Assembly (NCBI GenBank): GCA_027494035.1
Contig: JAOSJQ010000001.1
Location: 3,224,001-3,288,000 of the forward strand
DNA from: UTCFX2 sp002050125
Lineage (GTDB): Bacteria; Chloroflexota; Anaerolineae; Anaerolineales; UBA4823
Length of the DNA stretch: 64,000 bases
Direction: 5' to 3'
The stretch's first letter is position 1, and the number at the start of each line of letters is the position of its first letter. A program made the translations under genes and the position numbers. The notes under the pieces were generated by a model. The model was not told the DNA's origin, made no database searches, and saw only the letters and a list, made by a program, of their open reading frames with translations. Of this stretch, positions 9,229 through 17,202 are shown piece by piece.

Positions 9229-9257
9229 TTGCCGAATGGATTGGTTTTCGATATAGT
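9229..9257 (+). promoter_or_regulatory. Sigma-70-type promoter upstream of the radical SAM locus
   Basis: A -35 box TTGCCG at 9229-9234 and a -10 box TATAGT at 9252-9257 are separated by exactly 17 bases. The predicted transcript would start about 20-25 bases before the ATG at 9287 and could run through the following five plus-strand genes, which are closely spaced. The 166-base gap before this gene holds nothing else I can support. Confidence 0.55.
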
Positions 9258-9286
9258 GTGAAATAAGCTGCGCGTTCGGAGGAAAA

Positions 9287-9649
9287 ATGAAAATCATTGC
9301 CTATATCGCCGCCGCAATTCTGGTTTTCTTTGGCATCCTGTTTATCTGGGGCGCTTTCAGCCCAGAGGGCTCCGCTGGCTGGATTATTGTGGGATTAATC
9401 AGCATCGGCATCGGCTTTACCATCATCTGGTTTGCCAGCCGGGCAAAGTCAGCCGCGGCAAATGGGCAAGGCGCAAACGTTACCTACCAGGTAGATCTGC
9501 CAGCGAACGTCAACCTCGATACGCTCAAGTGTCGGTCATGCGGCGGGACCCTGACCAAAGAAAACATCACTATGGTCGCCGGCGCGCCGGTTGTGACTTG
9601 TCCATATTGCGGAACCACCTATCAGCTTACAGAAGAGCCTAAGTGGTAA
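9287..9649 (+). CDS. Small membrane protein with C-terminal zinc ribbon
   Basis: This 120-residue protein has two N-terminal membrane helices (about 3-22 and 28-48). A short linker follows, then a zinc ribbon with CRSCGG near residue 83 and CPYCGT near 105, so the four Cys are arranged as two CxxC knuckles. The ribbon should face the cytoplasm. A GGAGG site precedes the ATG by four bases. It is the first gene of a closely spaced run that continues with the Cys-Ala-tailed protein and two radical SAM genes, which suggests a shared task. No specific function is recognised. Confidence 0.75.
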   Translation: MKIIAYIAAAILVFFGILFIWGAFSPEGSAGWIIVGLISIGIGFTIIWFASRAKSAAANGQGANVTYQVDLPANVNLDTLKCRSCGGTLTKENITMVAGAPVVTCPYCGTTYQLTEEPKW

Positions 9650-9680
9650 ACCCATGGTTCCAAACAAAACAGAGGCGGCA

Positions 9681-11359
9681 ATGAAAAAGATTTCAATTGC
9701 GACGACCACTCTCATCCTATTGATCTTGGTGACTGCCAATGCGCTGGCGCAGTCGTATCTGTTCGAGCTCGATCGCATGGTCGTTGATGTCTATCTCAAT
9801 TCAGATGGCACAACCTCGATTCAATATCAGTTTACTTTCACGAACCAGCCCGGCGCGGCGCGCATCGAATACGTTGACATAGGTATGCCGAACAGCGATT
9901 TTAGCCTGGCTGGCGCGGCTGCCGAAGCCAACGGCAAGTCGGTCGCGCTATCCCGTTCTGACTACGAAGGGGATGGATCCGGCTTCGCCGTTTCTCTCGG
10001 AGGAGCAGCCATCCCGCCCGGTCAAACTGGAACGGTGAAAGTTTTCATCCCAAATGCCGGTTCTTGGCTCCGCTACGATGACAAAGATAAAAGTTACGCC
10101 AGTTTCGTTTTCTCGCCAACCTGGTTTGGATCAAAATATGTCCAGGGGACTACGGACATCCAGATGACTTTCCATCTTCCGCCAAGCGTCAAAGCAGAGG
10201 AGCCGCGCTGGCACGACGCCCCATCCGGGGTTTCCAGCCGAACCACAAACCGGATTTGATGACCAGGGGCGGGTCACGTACACCTGGGAGAACACCCAGG
10301 CTTCAGGCTCACGCCAGTACGAATTCGGCGCTTCTTTCCCTGCCAGCTATGTTCCTGTTGCGGCTGTCCAACGGACTTCGATATTCGAGCGGCTCGGGAT
10401 CAACGAGGATAACTGTTTCTCATTCATCTGCTGCGGCTCGGTTATCGCACTGATCGTCGGTTCGAGTTGGTTTACGAACATCGCCTCGAGGCGCCGCAAA
10501 CTCCAGTATCTGCCACCCAAGATCTCGATCGAAGGAATGGGGATCAAGCGTGGGCTCACCGCGGTTGAAGCTGCAACGCTCATGGAGGAGCCGCTTGACA
10601 AAGTGATGACAATGATCCTGTTTAGCGTAATTAAGAAAGGCGCTGCCGCCGTGCGCCGGCGCGAACCTCTGGAGTTAGATATCGCCGATCCGCTTCCCGA
10701 AGGTTTGAACCCTTATGAGACTGATTTCCTAAAAGCATTCCAAGAAGAAAAAAAAAGAGCGACGCGCCGCACTTCAAACCATGATGATTGGTCTGGTGAA
10801 TAGCGTTTCTAACAAGATGAAGGGATTTAGCCGTAAGGAGACGATCGCTTATTACCGGGATATCATTGAGCGCGCCTGGAAGCAGGTTGAGACTGCTCAG
10901 ACCCCTGAAATCAAAAGCGAGACCTACGATAAATACCTTGAATGGACCATGCTTGACAAGGACTATGACGGCAGGACGCGCGAGGTCTTTCGCACTGGCC
11001 CGGTTTTCGTCCCGACCTGGTGGGGGCACTATGATCCAAGTTATCCACGACCGGCTTCTGGTTCAAAACCGCTCGCCTCGCCTACACAGACCGCTGGAGG
11101 GCAAGGCGGGCAGTTCACGCTGCCAACTCTACCCGGCGGCGCTTTTGCCGCCTCGATGGTAAAGGGAGTGCAAGATTTTTCGTCTAGCGTCATCGGGAAT
11201 GTGACCGACTTTACCAGCACAATCACCAACAAGACCAATCCGGCGCCGGTCACAACCTCGACCGGGGGATCCTCTGGTGGACACAGCGGCGGCAGCAGTT
11301 GCGCCTGCGCCTGCGCCTGCGCGGGCTGCGCGTGCGCCTGCGCCGGGGGCGGGCGTTGA
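9681..11359 (+). CDS. DUF2207-like transmembrane protein with C-terminal (Cys-Ala)n tail; two frameshifts
   Basis: The frame is read in three pieces that join into a 558-residue protein if one base is removed from the G run at 10227-10230 and one from the nine-A run at 10748-10756. The order is: signal peptide (1-24), an extracytoplasmic beta domain (about 25-240), a membrane helix (about 244-267), a charged cytoplasmic region (270-445), a low-complexity Gly/Ser/Thr region, and the tail CACACACAGCACACAGGGR at residues 540-558 with seven cysteines. The layout resembles DUF2207 membrane proteins, but the family match is my impression only. The start at 9681 has AGAGGCGG before it. The tail is followed 25 bases later by a radical SAM gene, so it is a likely substrate. 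The frameshifts may be sequencing errors, true inactivation, or, at the A run, slippage. Confidence 0.7.
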
Positions 11360-11384
11360 AAGTAATTTCACAGGAGCATAGCGG

Positions 11385-12734
11385 TTGAGAATCTCAGAAT
11401 TGTTCCGCAAAAACAAATCTCAAAAAACACCTGACCAGGCAGGGTTTTTCCATTACTCCTTCGAACATGGTCTGGAAAAGCTGCGCGTTCATTTGCGCAT
11501 CGACCCAGATGGCAGCGGCTTATTGCTGATCAACGCCAATCGTATCATCCACCTGAATCCGTCCGCGGCGGACATGGCTTACCTGGCGCTCGAAGGCGCG
11601 CCGATAGACCAGGCGATTCACTTTATTAAACGAAAATATCGAGTTTCAGCACAGCAAGCTGAAAGGGACTATGCGCAAGTTTCTGCAACTCTCGAAAACT
11701 TGCTCAATCCAAACGGGCTCTGTCCAGTGCACGACCTCGATCTGGAAATCATCCAGCCATTCAGCGCGCGCCCGTCTGCCCCATACCGCATGGATCTGGC
11801 TTTGACATACCGGTGCAACAACGACTGCGCTCATTGTTATAACGCCCGCCCGCGCTCCTTTCCTGAGCTCGACACCCAAGACTGGATGAAGATTATCGAC
11901 CGCGTCTGGGCGCAGGGCATTCCTCACGTCGTTTTTACTGGCGGCGAACCGACCTTGCGCAAGGATCTGCCGCAACTTATTGGCTATGCGCAAGAAACCG
12001 GCTTAGTCACCGGCTTAAATACCAATGGACGCCGGTTTCAAGACCGCGCCTACCTCAATGAATTAATCTCAGCCGGGTTGGATCACGTCCAAATCACGCT
12101 CGAATCGCACGACGCGATCATTCACGACACAATGGTGCGGGCAAAAGAAGCCTGGCGCCAGACGGTTGCCGGCGTTCGGAACGCCCTGGACACTCCGCTT
12201 TACGTCATGACCAACACAACCATGCTGCGCCTGAACGCCCCCAGCCTGGATCAGACTCTCGACTTCCTCGCCGAGATCGCAGTGCCAACCGTGGGGCTTA
12301 ATGCCCTCATCTACGCCGGCGCCGGCGCGACCTGCGGAGAAGGACTGGATGAAGCGTCGTTGCAGCCGCTTCTGGAAATCGCCCGAACCAAGACGGATTT
12401 ACACAATCAGCGGCTGATCTGGTATACGCCTACCCAGTATTGCCATTTCGACCCAATGCAGCTCGAGCTGGGCGTCAAAGGCTGCACCGCCGCGCTTTAC
12501 AACATGTGCGTGGAACCGGACGGCTCAGTTATCCCCTGCCAATCGTATTATCACCCGCTTGGCTCGATGCTCCACGACGACTGGAAGGATATCTGGGAGC
12601 ATGACCTATCGATCCATCTGAGAGAGCGGCGGTACGTCCAGGAAAAATGCAATGGCTGCCTCCTGCTTGCGGAATGCGGCGGCGGCTGCCCGCTCTCCTT
12701 CCAGAACGACATCAATACCGACCTACTCAAATGA
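11385..12734 (+). CDS. Radical SAM/SPASM enzyme with N-terminal PqqD-like domain
   Basis: This 449-residue protein begins with a PqqD-like domain (about 35-110, with LLLINANRIIHLNPSAADMA), a fold that binds peptide substrates. The radical SAM core has CNNDCAHC with Cys144, 148 and 151, and GGEPT at 186-190 for SAM binding. A C-terminal SPASM region binds extra Fe-S clusters through GCTAALYNMC and four late cysteines (422, 425, 431, 435). Such enzymes install crosslinks in ribosomal peptides, as in PQQ, sactipeptide or ranthipeptide maturation. The TTG start is chosen from the AGGAG site eight bases upstream. The nearest candidate substrate is the Cys-Ala tail encoded immediately upstream. The enzyme class is firm, the reaction is inference. 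Confidence 0.9.
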   Translation: MRISELFRKNKSQKTPDQAGFFHYSFEHGLEKLRVHLRIDPDGSGLLLINANRIIHLNPSAADMAYLALEGAPIDQAIHFIKRKYRVSAQQAERDYAQVSATLENLLNPNGLCPVHDLDLEIIQPFSARPSAPYRMDLALTYRCNNDCAHCYNARPRSFPELDTQDWMKIIDRVWAQGIPHVVFTGGEPTLRKDLPQLIGYAQETGLVTGLNTNGRRFQDRAYLNELISAGLDHVQITLESHDAIIHDTMVRAKEAWRQTVAGVRNALDTPLYVMTNTTMLRLNAPSLDQTLDFLAEIAVPTVGLNALIYAGAGATCGEGLDEASLQPLLEIARTKTDLHNQRLIWYTPTQYCHFDPMQLELGVKGCTAALYNMCVEPDGSVIPCQSYYHPLGSMLHDDWKDIWEHDLSIHLRERRYVQEKCNGCLLLAECGGGCPLSFQNDINTDLLK

Positions 12735-12741
12735 GGCTAAA

Positions 12742-13902
12742 ATGACCGGTTTGCTGAAATCATTTCAACAGCTCTTTGCGCCTCGTCAGGCTATCCCCGC
12801 GGGTGTTTATGACTATCAATCGCCGCCGGACGATCCGCGCAACTATCGCCTGCATCTGCGCCGGGAAGAGACCGGAGATGGCATTCTGATCGTCAATGCC
12901 TCGAGCATCCTACATCTGAACCGCACCGCCGCCGATTATGCTTACTACTTTGTGCATAACGCCAATGCGGATTCGGTCGCTGAAAGAATGTCTACCCGCT
13001 ATGCGATCGATCCGGAAATCGCCCGCCAGGATTATCTTAACTTTGCCGAACGCATCCGCATCATGATCGAAACCCCCGATCTCGACCCCGTAACCTTCCT
13101 GGATTTCGAGCGCCGCCTGCCCTTCTCGGGGCGGCTCTCCGCGCCCTATCGGCTGGACTGTGCCTTGACTTACCGCCTGTCTGATGACCAGGCGAGCGAT
13201 TCCGCCCCAGTCGAGCGCGTCGAGCGAGAGCTGACAACCAGCGAATGGAAAAAAATCCTCCAAAAAGCCTGGGATGCCGGAATACCGCACATCATCTTCA
13301 CCGGAGGCGAACCGACCCTGCGCGCAGACCTGGTCGAACTAATCAGTTTCGCTGAGGGACTCGGTCAAGTGACCGGCGTACTCAGCGATGGCCTCAAACT
13401 CAGTGAACCGGCATACCTGAATGCGCTCCTGCAAGCCGGGTTGGATCATTTGATGGTGGTTTTGCACCCGGAAAGTGACGTTTCCTGGCAGGCAGTTAAG
13501 AACGCCATGGTTGAAGATCTTTCTGTAGTGGTGCACGTCACCCTCACAGAAGACAACCAGTCTGCATATAAAGATATTTTTAACCGCTTAGCTTCACTTG
13601 AGGTGCAAAAGGTTTCGCTAAGCGCCGCTCACCCCGAGCTGAGCGCGGCGCTGGCAGCCGCCCGCGAATGGCTCGCGTCTCTCGATTTAGAGCTTGTGTG
13701 GAACCTGCCGGTTCCCTATTCCGCGCTTCATCCAGTCGCTTTGGAAACCGACGATGCAAAAATCGAAGGCGCAGGCCGCGCCTGGCTCTACATAGAACCG
13801 GACGGCGACGTACTTTCAGCCCAAAGCAACCCCACGGTTCTGGGCAACTTCCTGAACGACCCCTGGATTAAGATCTGGAAAGGGCGCGCCGAGCCAGCCT
13901 GA
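12742..13902 (+). CDS. Radical SAM-like paralogue lacking all cluster cysteines (predicted non-catalytic)
   Basis: This 386-residue protein aligns without gaps to the preceding enzyme across the PqqD-like domain, the line PYRLDCALTYR, and GGEPT at 188-192. The three cluster cysteines are replaced by Leu146, Gln150 and Asp153, and the C-terminal SPASM cysteine block is missing: the protein ends soon after the segment WIKIWKG. The reading frame is intact, so it is not simple decay. A cluster-free paralogue that keeps its peptide-binding domain may act as a partner, chaperone or regulator of the active enzyme. The start is at ATG 12742, seven bases after the upstream stop. Confidence 0.85.
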   Translation: MTGLLKSFQQLFAPRQAIPAGVYDYQSPPDDPRNYRLHLRREETGDGILIVNASSILHLNRTAADYAYYFVHNANADSVAERMSTRYAIDPEIARQDYLNFAERIRIMIETPDLDPVTFLDFERRLPFSGRLSAPYRLDCALTYRLSDDQASDSAPVERVERELTTSEWKKILQKAWDAGIPHIIFTGGEPTLRADLVELISFAEGLGQVTGVLSDGLKLSEPAYLNALLQAGLDHLMVVLHPESDVSWQAVKNAMVEDLSVVVHVTLTEDNQSAYKDIFNRLASLEVQKVSLSAAHPELSAALAAAREWLASLDLELVWNLPVPYSALHPVALETDDAKIEGAGRAWLYIEPDGDVLSAQSNPTVLGNFLNDPWIKIWKGRAEPA

Positions 13903-13913
13903 CCTCCAAATCG

Positions 13914-14669
13914 ATGAAAAGGAACGTTGTCTGGCACTTGCGGTTTTCTCAGCAGGCACGCTGGACGGCTGATTTACGCCGCTACGTTTTCAGCCAAATA
14001 TCCAATGTGCATGACATTCTAGAAGTTGGCTGCGGCACAGGCGCAGTGTTGAGCGACTTGCCCGATTTCGATGCGCCTGGAAGCCCAGTTCGCCTGACCG
14101 GGTTGGATCTTGACCCCGATTTCCTCCAAACAGCCTCTGCAGGGCTACCTGGCGCTCGATTCGTGCTTGGTGATGCGCATATTCTGCCCTTCTCTACGAG
14201 CAGTTTCGACCTGGCATTCACCCATTATCTGCTGCTTTGGGTCAAAAACCCCCTGGGAGCGCTGCAAGAATGCCGGCGAGTCGTGCGCCCCGGCGGCTGG
14301 GTAGCCGCGTTCGCCGAACCGGATTACGGCGGCAGGATCGATTATCCAGCCGGTCTGACAATTCTAGGAGAAGCTCAAGAGAAGAGTTTGCAGCGCCAAG
14401 GCGCAGAACCGCGCCTCGGACGGCAATTGAAGGCGTTGTTTCATCAGGCGGGCTTCAAGGAAATCGAATGCGGCGTCATCGGCGCGCAATGGCAAAGCCA
14501 GCCAACATCTCAAGAACTCGATCTCGAATGGGAAGTCGCGTTGATGGATGTTCAGGACGATTTTTCACAGGCTGAAATATCTGCTTTTAGGGAGCTTTAT
14601 TTCGGTCCCAACAACGACGCCGAAAACATTCTGTTTGTGCCGACGTTTTATGCGTTCGGTCAGGTTTAA
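13914..14669 (+). CDS. Class I SAM-dependent methyltransferase
   Basis: This 251-residue cytoplasmic protein has the Rossmann motif I ILEVGCGTG near residue 38, an acidic motif II GLDLDPDF, and the post-motif region FDLAFTHYLLLW. It belongs to the broad UbiE/Methyltransf_11 type, whose substrate cannot be inferred from motifs. It starts 11 bases after the cluster-less radical SAM gene and is probably the last gene of that operon, so a role in modifying the same substrate is possible. The next gene is convergent, and no clear terminator is seen in the 98-base gap. Confidence 0.85.
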   Translation: MKRNVVWHLRFSQQARWTADLRRYVFSQISNVHDILEVGCGTGAVLSDLPDFDAPGSPVRLTGLDLDPDFLQTASAGLPGARFVLGDAHILPFSTSSFDLAFTHYLLLWVKNPLGALQECRRVVRPGGWVAAFAEPDYGGRIDYPAGLTILGEAQEKSLQRQGAEPRLGRQLKALFHQAGFKEIECGVIGAQWQSQPTSQELDLEWEVALMDVQDDFSQAEISAFRELYFGPNNDAENILFVPTFYAFGQV

Positions 14670-14767
14670 ACCAAGCTGGTCGCCGCTCTAAGGGCTGCCA
14701 GATGCCAAAGTAATCCCCAGGCTGCGCCATTCTTCTCGTGAACGATTAATCGACCGGGGTCGCGCCG

Positions 14768-15118
14768 CTATTCTTCGAACGGTAAGCCGATTTCGATTTG
14801 TCCTTCAGTGACTTGCACCGGATATGCCGGGATGTCCTCCACTGCCGGCAGAGAAAGCACGCGGCCGTCTCGAATATCAAAACGTGCGCCATGCCGGGGA
14901 CAAATGATCTCGAAGCCGTCCAATTCCCCTTCACCCACCGGGCCGTTATCATGGCTGCATAAATCCGCGATGGCGTAATACTTACCTGCAAGGTTGAACA
15001 CTACAATCGGATTACCATCGATATCCAAAAATAGTCGCTCGCCGGCAGTCAAATCCTCCACGCTTGCCACTGGAATGAATTCACATTGCTGTGGATCCAA
15101 TTTCAGGTAATTGAACAT
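14768..15118 (-). CDS. Rieske [2Fe-2S] ferredoxin (NirD-like)
   Basis: This 116-residue cytoplasmic protein has the Rieske ligands in the pattern CSH (within DLCSHDNG) and CPRH (within IICPRHGARF), which bind a [2Fe-2S] cluster through two Cys and two His. It resembles the small NirD-like ferredoxins often found at the end of suf operons in Chloroflexota and Actinobacteria. It lies 30 bases after sufU on the same strand and is the last gene of the operon. It is probably an electron carrier for cluster assembly, which is inference from context. Confidence 0.9.
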   Translation of the reverse strand: MFNYLKLDPQQCEFIPVASVEDLTAGERLFLDIDGNPIVVFNLAGKYYAIADLCSHDNGPVGEGELDGFEIICPRHGARFDIRDGRVLSLPAVEDIPAYPVQVTEGQIEIGLPFEE

Positions 15119-15148
15119 CCAATCTCAACCCTCTCGTAAACAATATGT

Positions 15149-15550
15149 CTATTCCACCAGGTCATCAGTGGCTTCTCCTAATCCATATACCCCCGCTTTG
15201 AGCACTTTTAGCGCCAGCAAGGCGCATTTCAAGCGGACCGGACCCAACTCCACCCCGAGCATTTCCAGGAGATCGTCCTTGCTAATCTGTTTTACTTCAT
15301 CGATATTCTTCCCGATGATCGATTCGATCAAGAGGTCGGCTGAAGCCTGCGAGATCGCGCAGCCATGTCCATCGAATGCAGCCTCTTTGACGATCCCATT
15401 TTCATCCACGCTCAGTTCAATCCGGATGTGGTCGCCGCACAGCGGATTATCATCTTCGAATGCAATGTCGTGCGGATCGACCGAGCCTCGAAAAACCGGG
15501 TTTTTGTAACGATCGATGATAATTTCGCGATACAGATCGTCCATGATCAC
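15149..15550 (-). CDS. sufU: Fe-S assembly protein SufU
   Basis: This 133-residue protein has the SufU pattern with three conserved cysteines in PLCGDH, GHGCAIS and LKCALL, plus the conserved Asp of CGDH. In Gram-positive-type systems SufU binds zinc and accepts persulfide sulfur from SufS. The insertion that separates SufU from IscU (about 18 residues between the second and third Cys region) appears present. The ATG overlaps the end of sufS by four bases, which supports translational coupling. Confidence 0.94.
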   Translation of the reverse strand: MIMDDLYREIIIDRYKNPVFRGSVDPHDIAFEDDNPLCGDHIRIELSVDENGIVKEAAFDGHGCAISQASADLLIESIIGKNIDEVKQISKDDLLEMLGVELGPVRLKCALLALKVLKAGVYGLGEATDDLVE

Positions 15551-16791
15551 ATCCCGAAAATTTTCCGAACCTCATAAAGCGATTCTGCCAGTTTATCTAC
15601 CTCAGCTAAAGTGGAATAAAGATAGAAACTGGCGCGCGCAGTAGCAGATAAACCGTACTTTTCGTGCAGCGGCATCGCGCAATGATGTCCGGCGCGAATC
15701 GCAATCCCGAATCTGTCCAGGATCTGGGAGATATCATGCGGGTGGATGTCGGTCAAGGTAAAAGACGCTACCCCTCCCCTGTGCTCAGCCGCCGGTCCCA
15801 AAACGCGCACACCAGGAACCTCTTCCAGCCTCTCCAGCGCATAAGAGATGATCTCTTTTTCATAACGCTCAATCTTCGGCATGCCGATTTCAGTCAGAAA
15901 ATCTATCGCCGCTCCAAACCCAATCGCTTCGGCTATCGCCGGGGTTCCGGCTTCAAACCTGTGCGGAAGTTCGTTCGAGCTAAACGACCGCAACTGGACG
16001 CGCTTGATCATATCCCCTCCGCCGAGAAACGGCGGCATATTTTCGAGCAGCTCTTTTTTGCCGTAGAGCACCCCAATGCCGGTGGGTCCGCACATCTTGT
16101 GAGCCGAGAAGGCAAAAAAGTCGGCATCTAAATCCTGGACATCAACCGGCAGGTGCGGGGCAGACTGCGCCGCGTCCACAAGGGCGAGCGCCCCAGCCTG
16201 ATGCGCCAACTCGATTATCTCCTTGGCTGGATTGATCGTACCCAGAACGTTCGACATCTGCATAAAAGCCACCAGCCGGGGCTGTAAATTGAGCAAGTTA
16301 TGGTAAACCTCAAGATCGAGCAAACCCTCCTCATTGACTGGAATGAATTCCAGCCGCAAACTTCGCTCTTGGGCAAGCATTTGCCATGGCACAAGGTTCG
16401 AGTGATGCTCCATCTCCGTCAAAATGATCACATCGCCGGAGTTGAGGTTATGGCGTCCCCAGCTATAAGCGACCAGGTTGATCGATTCGGTCGTGTTGCG
16501 CGTGAATATTACCTGACGCGGTGAGGCTGCATGGATAAATTGGGCGATCTTCTGCCGCGCGGCTTCATACTCAGCAGTCGATTCCTCCGCCAGCACATGG
16601 ATGCCGCGATGGATGTTCGAATTTGTGCTGCGGTAATAGCGATCCATCGCCTCGATGACTTGGACCGGCTTTTGACTTGTGGCAGTTGAATCGAGGTAAA
16701 CCAGAGGGACGCCAGGATGGACCTCCCGTTTTAAGATCGGAAAATCCTGGCGAATTTTCTCGACATCGAGGGCATTCGTTTTCGTCTGCAT
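15547..16791 (-). CDS. sufS: Cysteine desulfurase SufS
   Basis: This 414-residue PLP enzyme removes sulfur from cysteine as an enzyme-bound persulfide. The PLP lysine is in SAHKMCGPTG, and the mobile catalytic cysteine is in RAGHHCAMP near residue 374, the class II (SufS) pattern. The upstream motifs TRNTTESIN and EMEHHSN are also typical. It is followed with overlap by sufU, its sulfur acceptor. Confidence 0.96.
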   Translation of the reverse strand: MQTKTNALDVEKIRQDFPILKREVHPGVPLVYLDSTATSQKPVQVIEAMDRYYRSTNSNIHRGIHVLAEESTAEYEAARQKIAQFIHAASPRQVIFTRNTTESINLVAYSWGRHNLNSGDVIILTEMEHHSNLVPWQMLAQERSLRLEFIPVNEEGLLDLEVYHNLLNLQPRLVAFMQMSNVLGTINPAKEIIELAHQAGALALVDAAQSAPHLPVDVQDLDADFFAFSAHKMCGPTGIGVLYGKKELLENMPPFLGGGDMIKRVQLRSFSSNELPHRFEAGTPAIAEAIGFGAAIDFLTEIGMPKIERYEKEIISYALERLEEVPGVRVLGPAAEHRGGVASFTLTDIHPHDISQILDRFGIAIRAGHHCAMPLHEKYGLSATARASFYLYSTLAEVDKLAESLYEVRKIFGM

Positions 16792-16815
16792 GATTTCCTG
16801 TCTATCCAGAGGGCG

Positions 16816-17148
16816 TCAATCTTCGTCTTCGGCGTCGTTGATCGGATCGGGATGAATCAACTGCCCACCCGCAGGTCGTTTTCTGCGCCGGCGAAGCGGT
16901 TTACGAATGTTATTAGATGATTTGGGGCACCAGAGCACGTGATCAGGCACCATCCACCCATCCGTCAAGTAGACATTCTCTTGGAATTGAACCGCCAGCA
17001 TCTTTGGGTCTACCTGCACGATGGTTCCGAGCAGCCAGTCCCTTATCCGTGCTCCGTCATAATCATGGTCACAATAGACCTCTACCAGGTCGCCCACCCG
17101 AAAACTTTCGTCACGATCCGGTGCAGTAGAAAAATATAATTCAGACAA
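16816..17148 (-). CDS. Small SH3/Tudor-like protein of unknown function inside the suf operon
   Basis: This 110-residue protein starts at a TTG preceded by a strong GGAGG site. The first 70 residues contain a pattern typical of small beta-barrels (FRVGDLVEVYCDHDYDG, WLLGTIVQVD, MLAVQFQ, GWMVPDHVLWC), similar to agenet or Tudor-like folds. A basic patch, RKPLRRRRKR, follows, and the end is acidic. It sits between sufD and sufS with short spacers, so it is co-transcribed with the Fe-S genes. I do not recognise a named family. A nucleic-acid or protein binding role is possible. Confidence 0.7.
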   Translation of the reverse strand: MSELYFSTAPDRDESFRVGDLVEVYCDHDYDGARIRDWLLGTIVQVDPKMLAVQFQENVYLTDGWMVPDHVLWCPKSSNNIRKPLRRRRKRPAGGQLIHPDPINDAEDED

Positions 17149-17202
17149 CCCTGCCTCCTAAAATTTATGATTGCAAAAAGCCCCGCCTCATTCTATCAAT
17201 GC

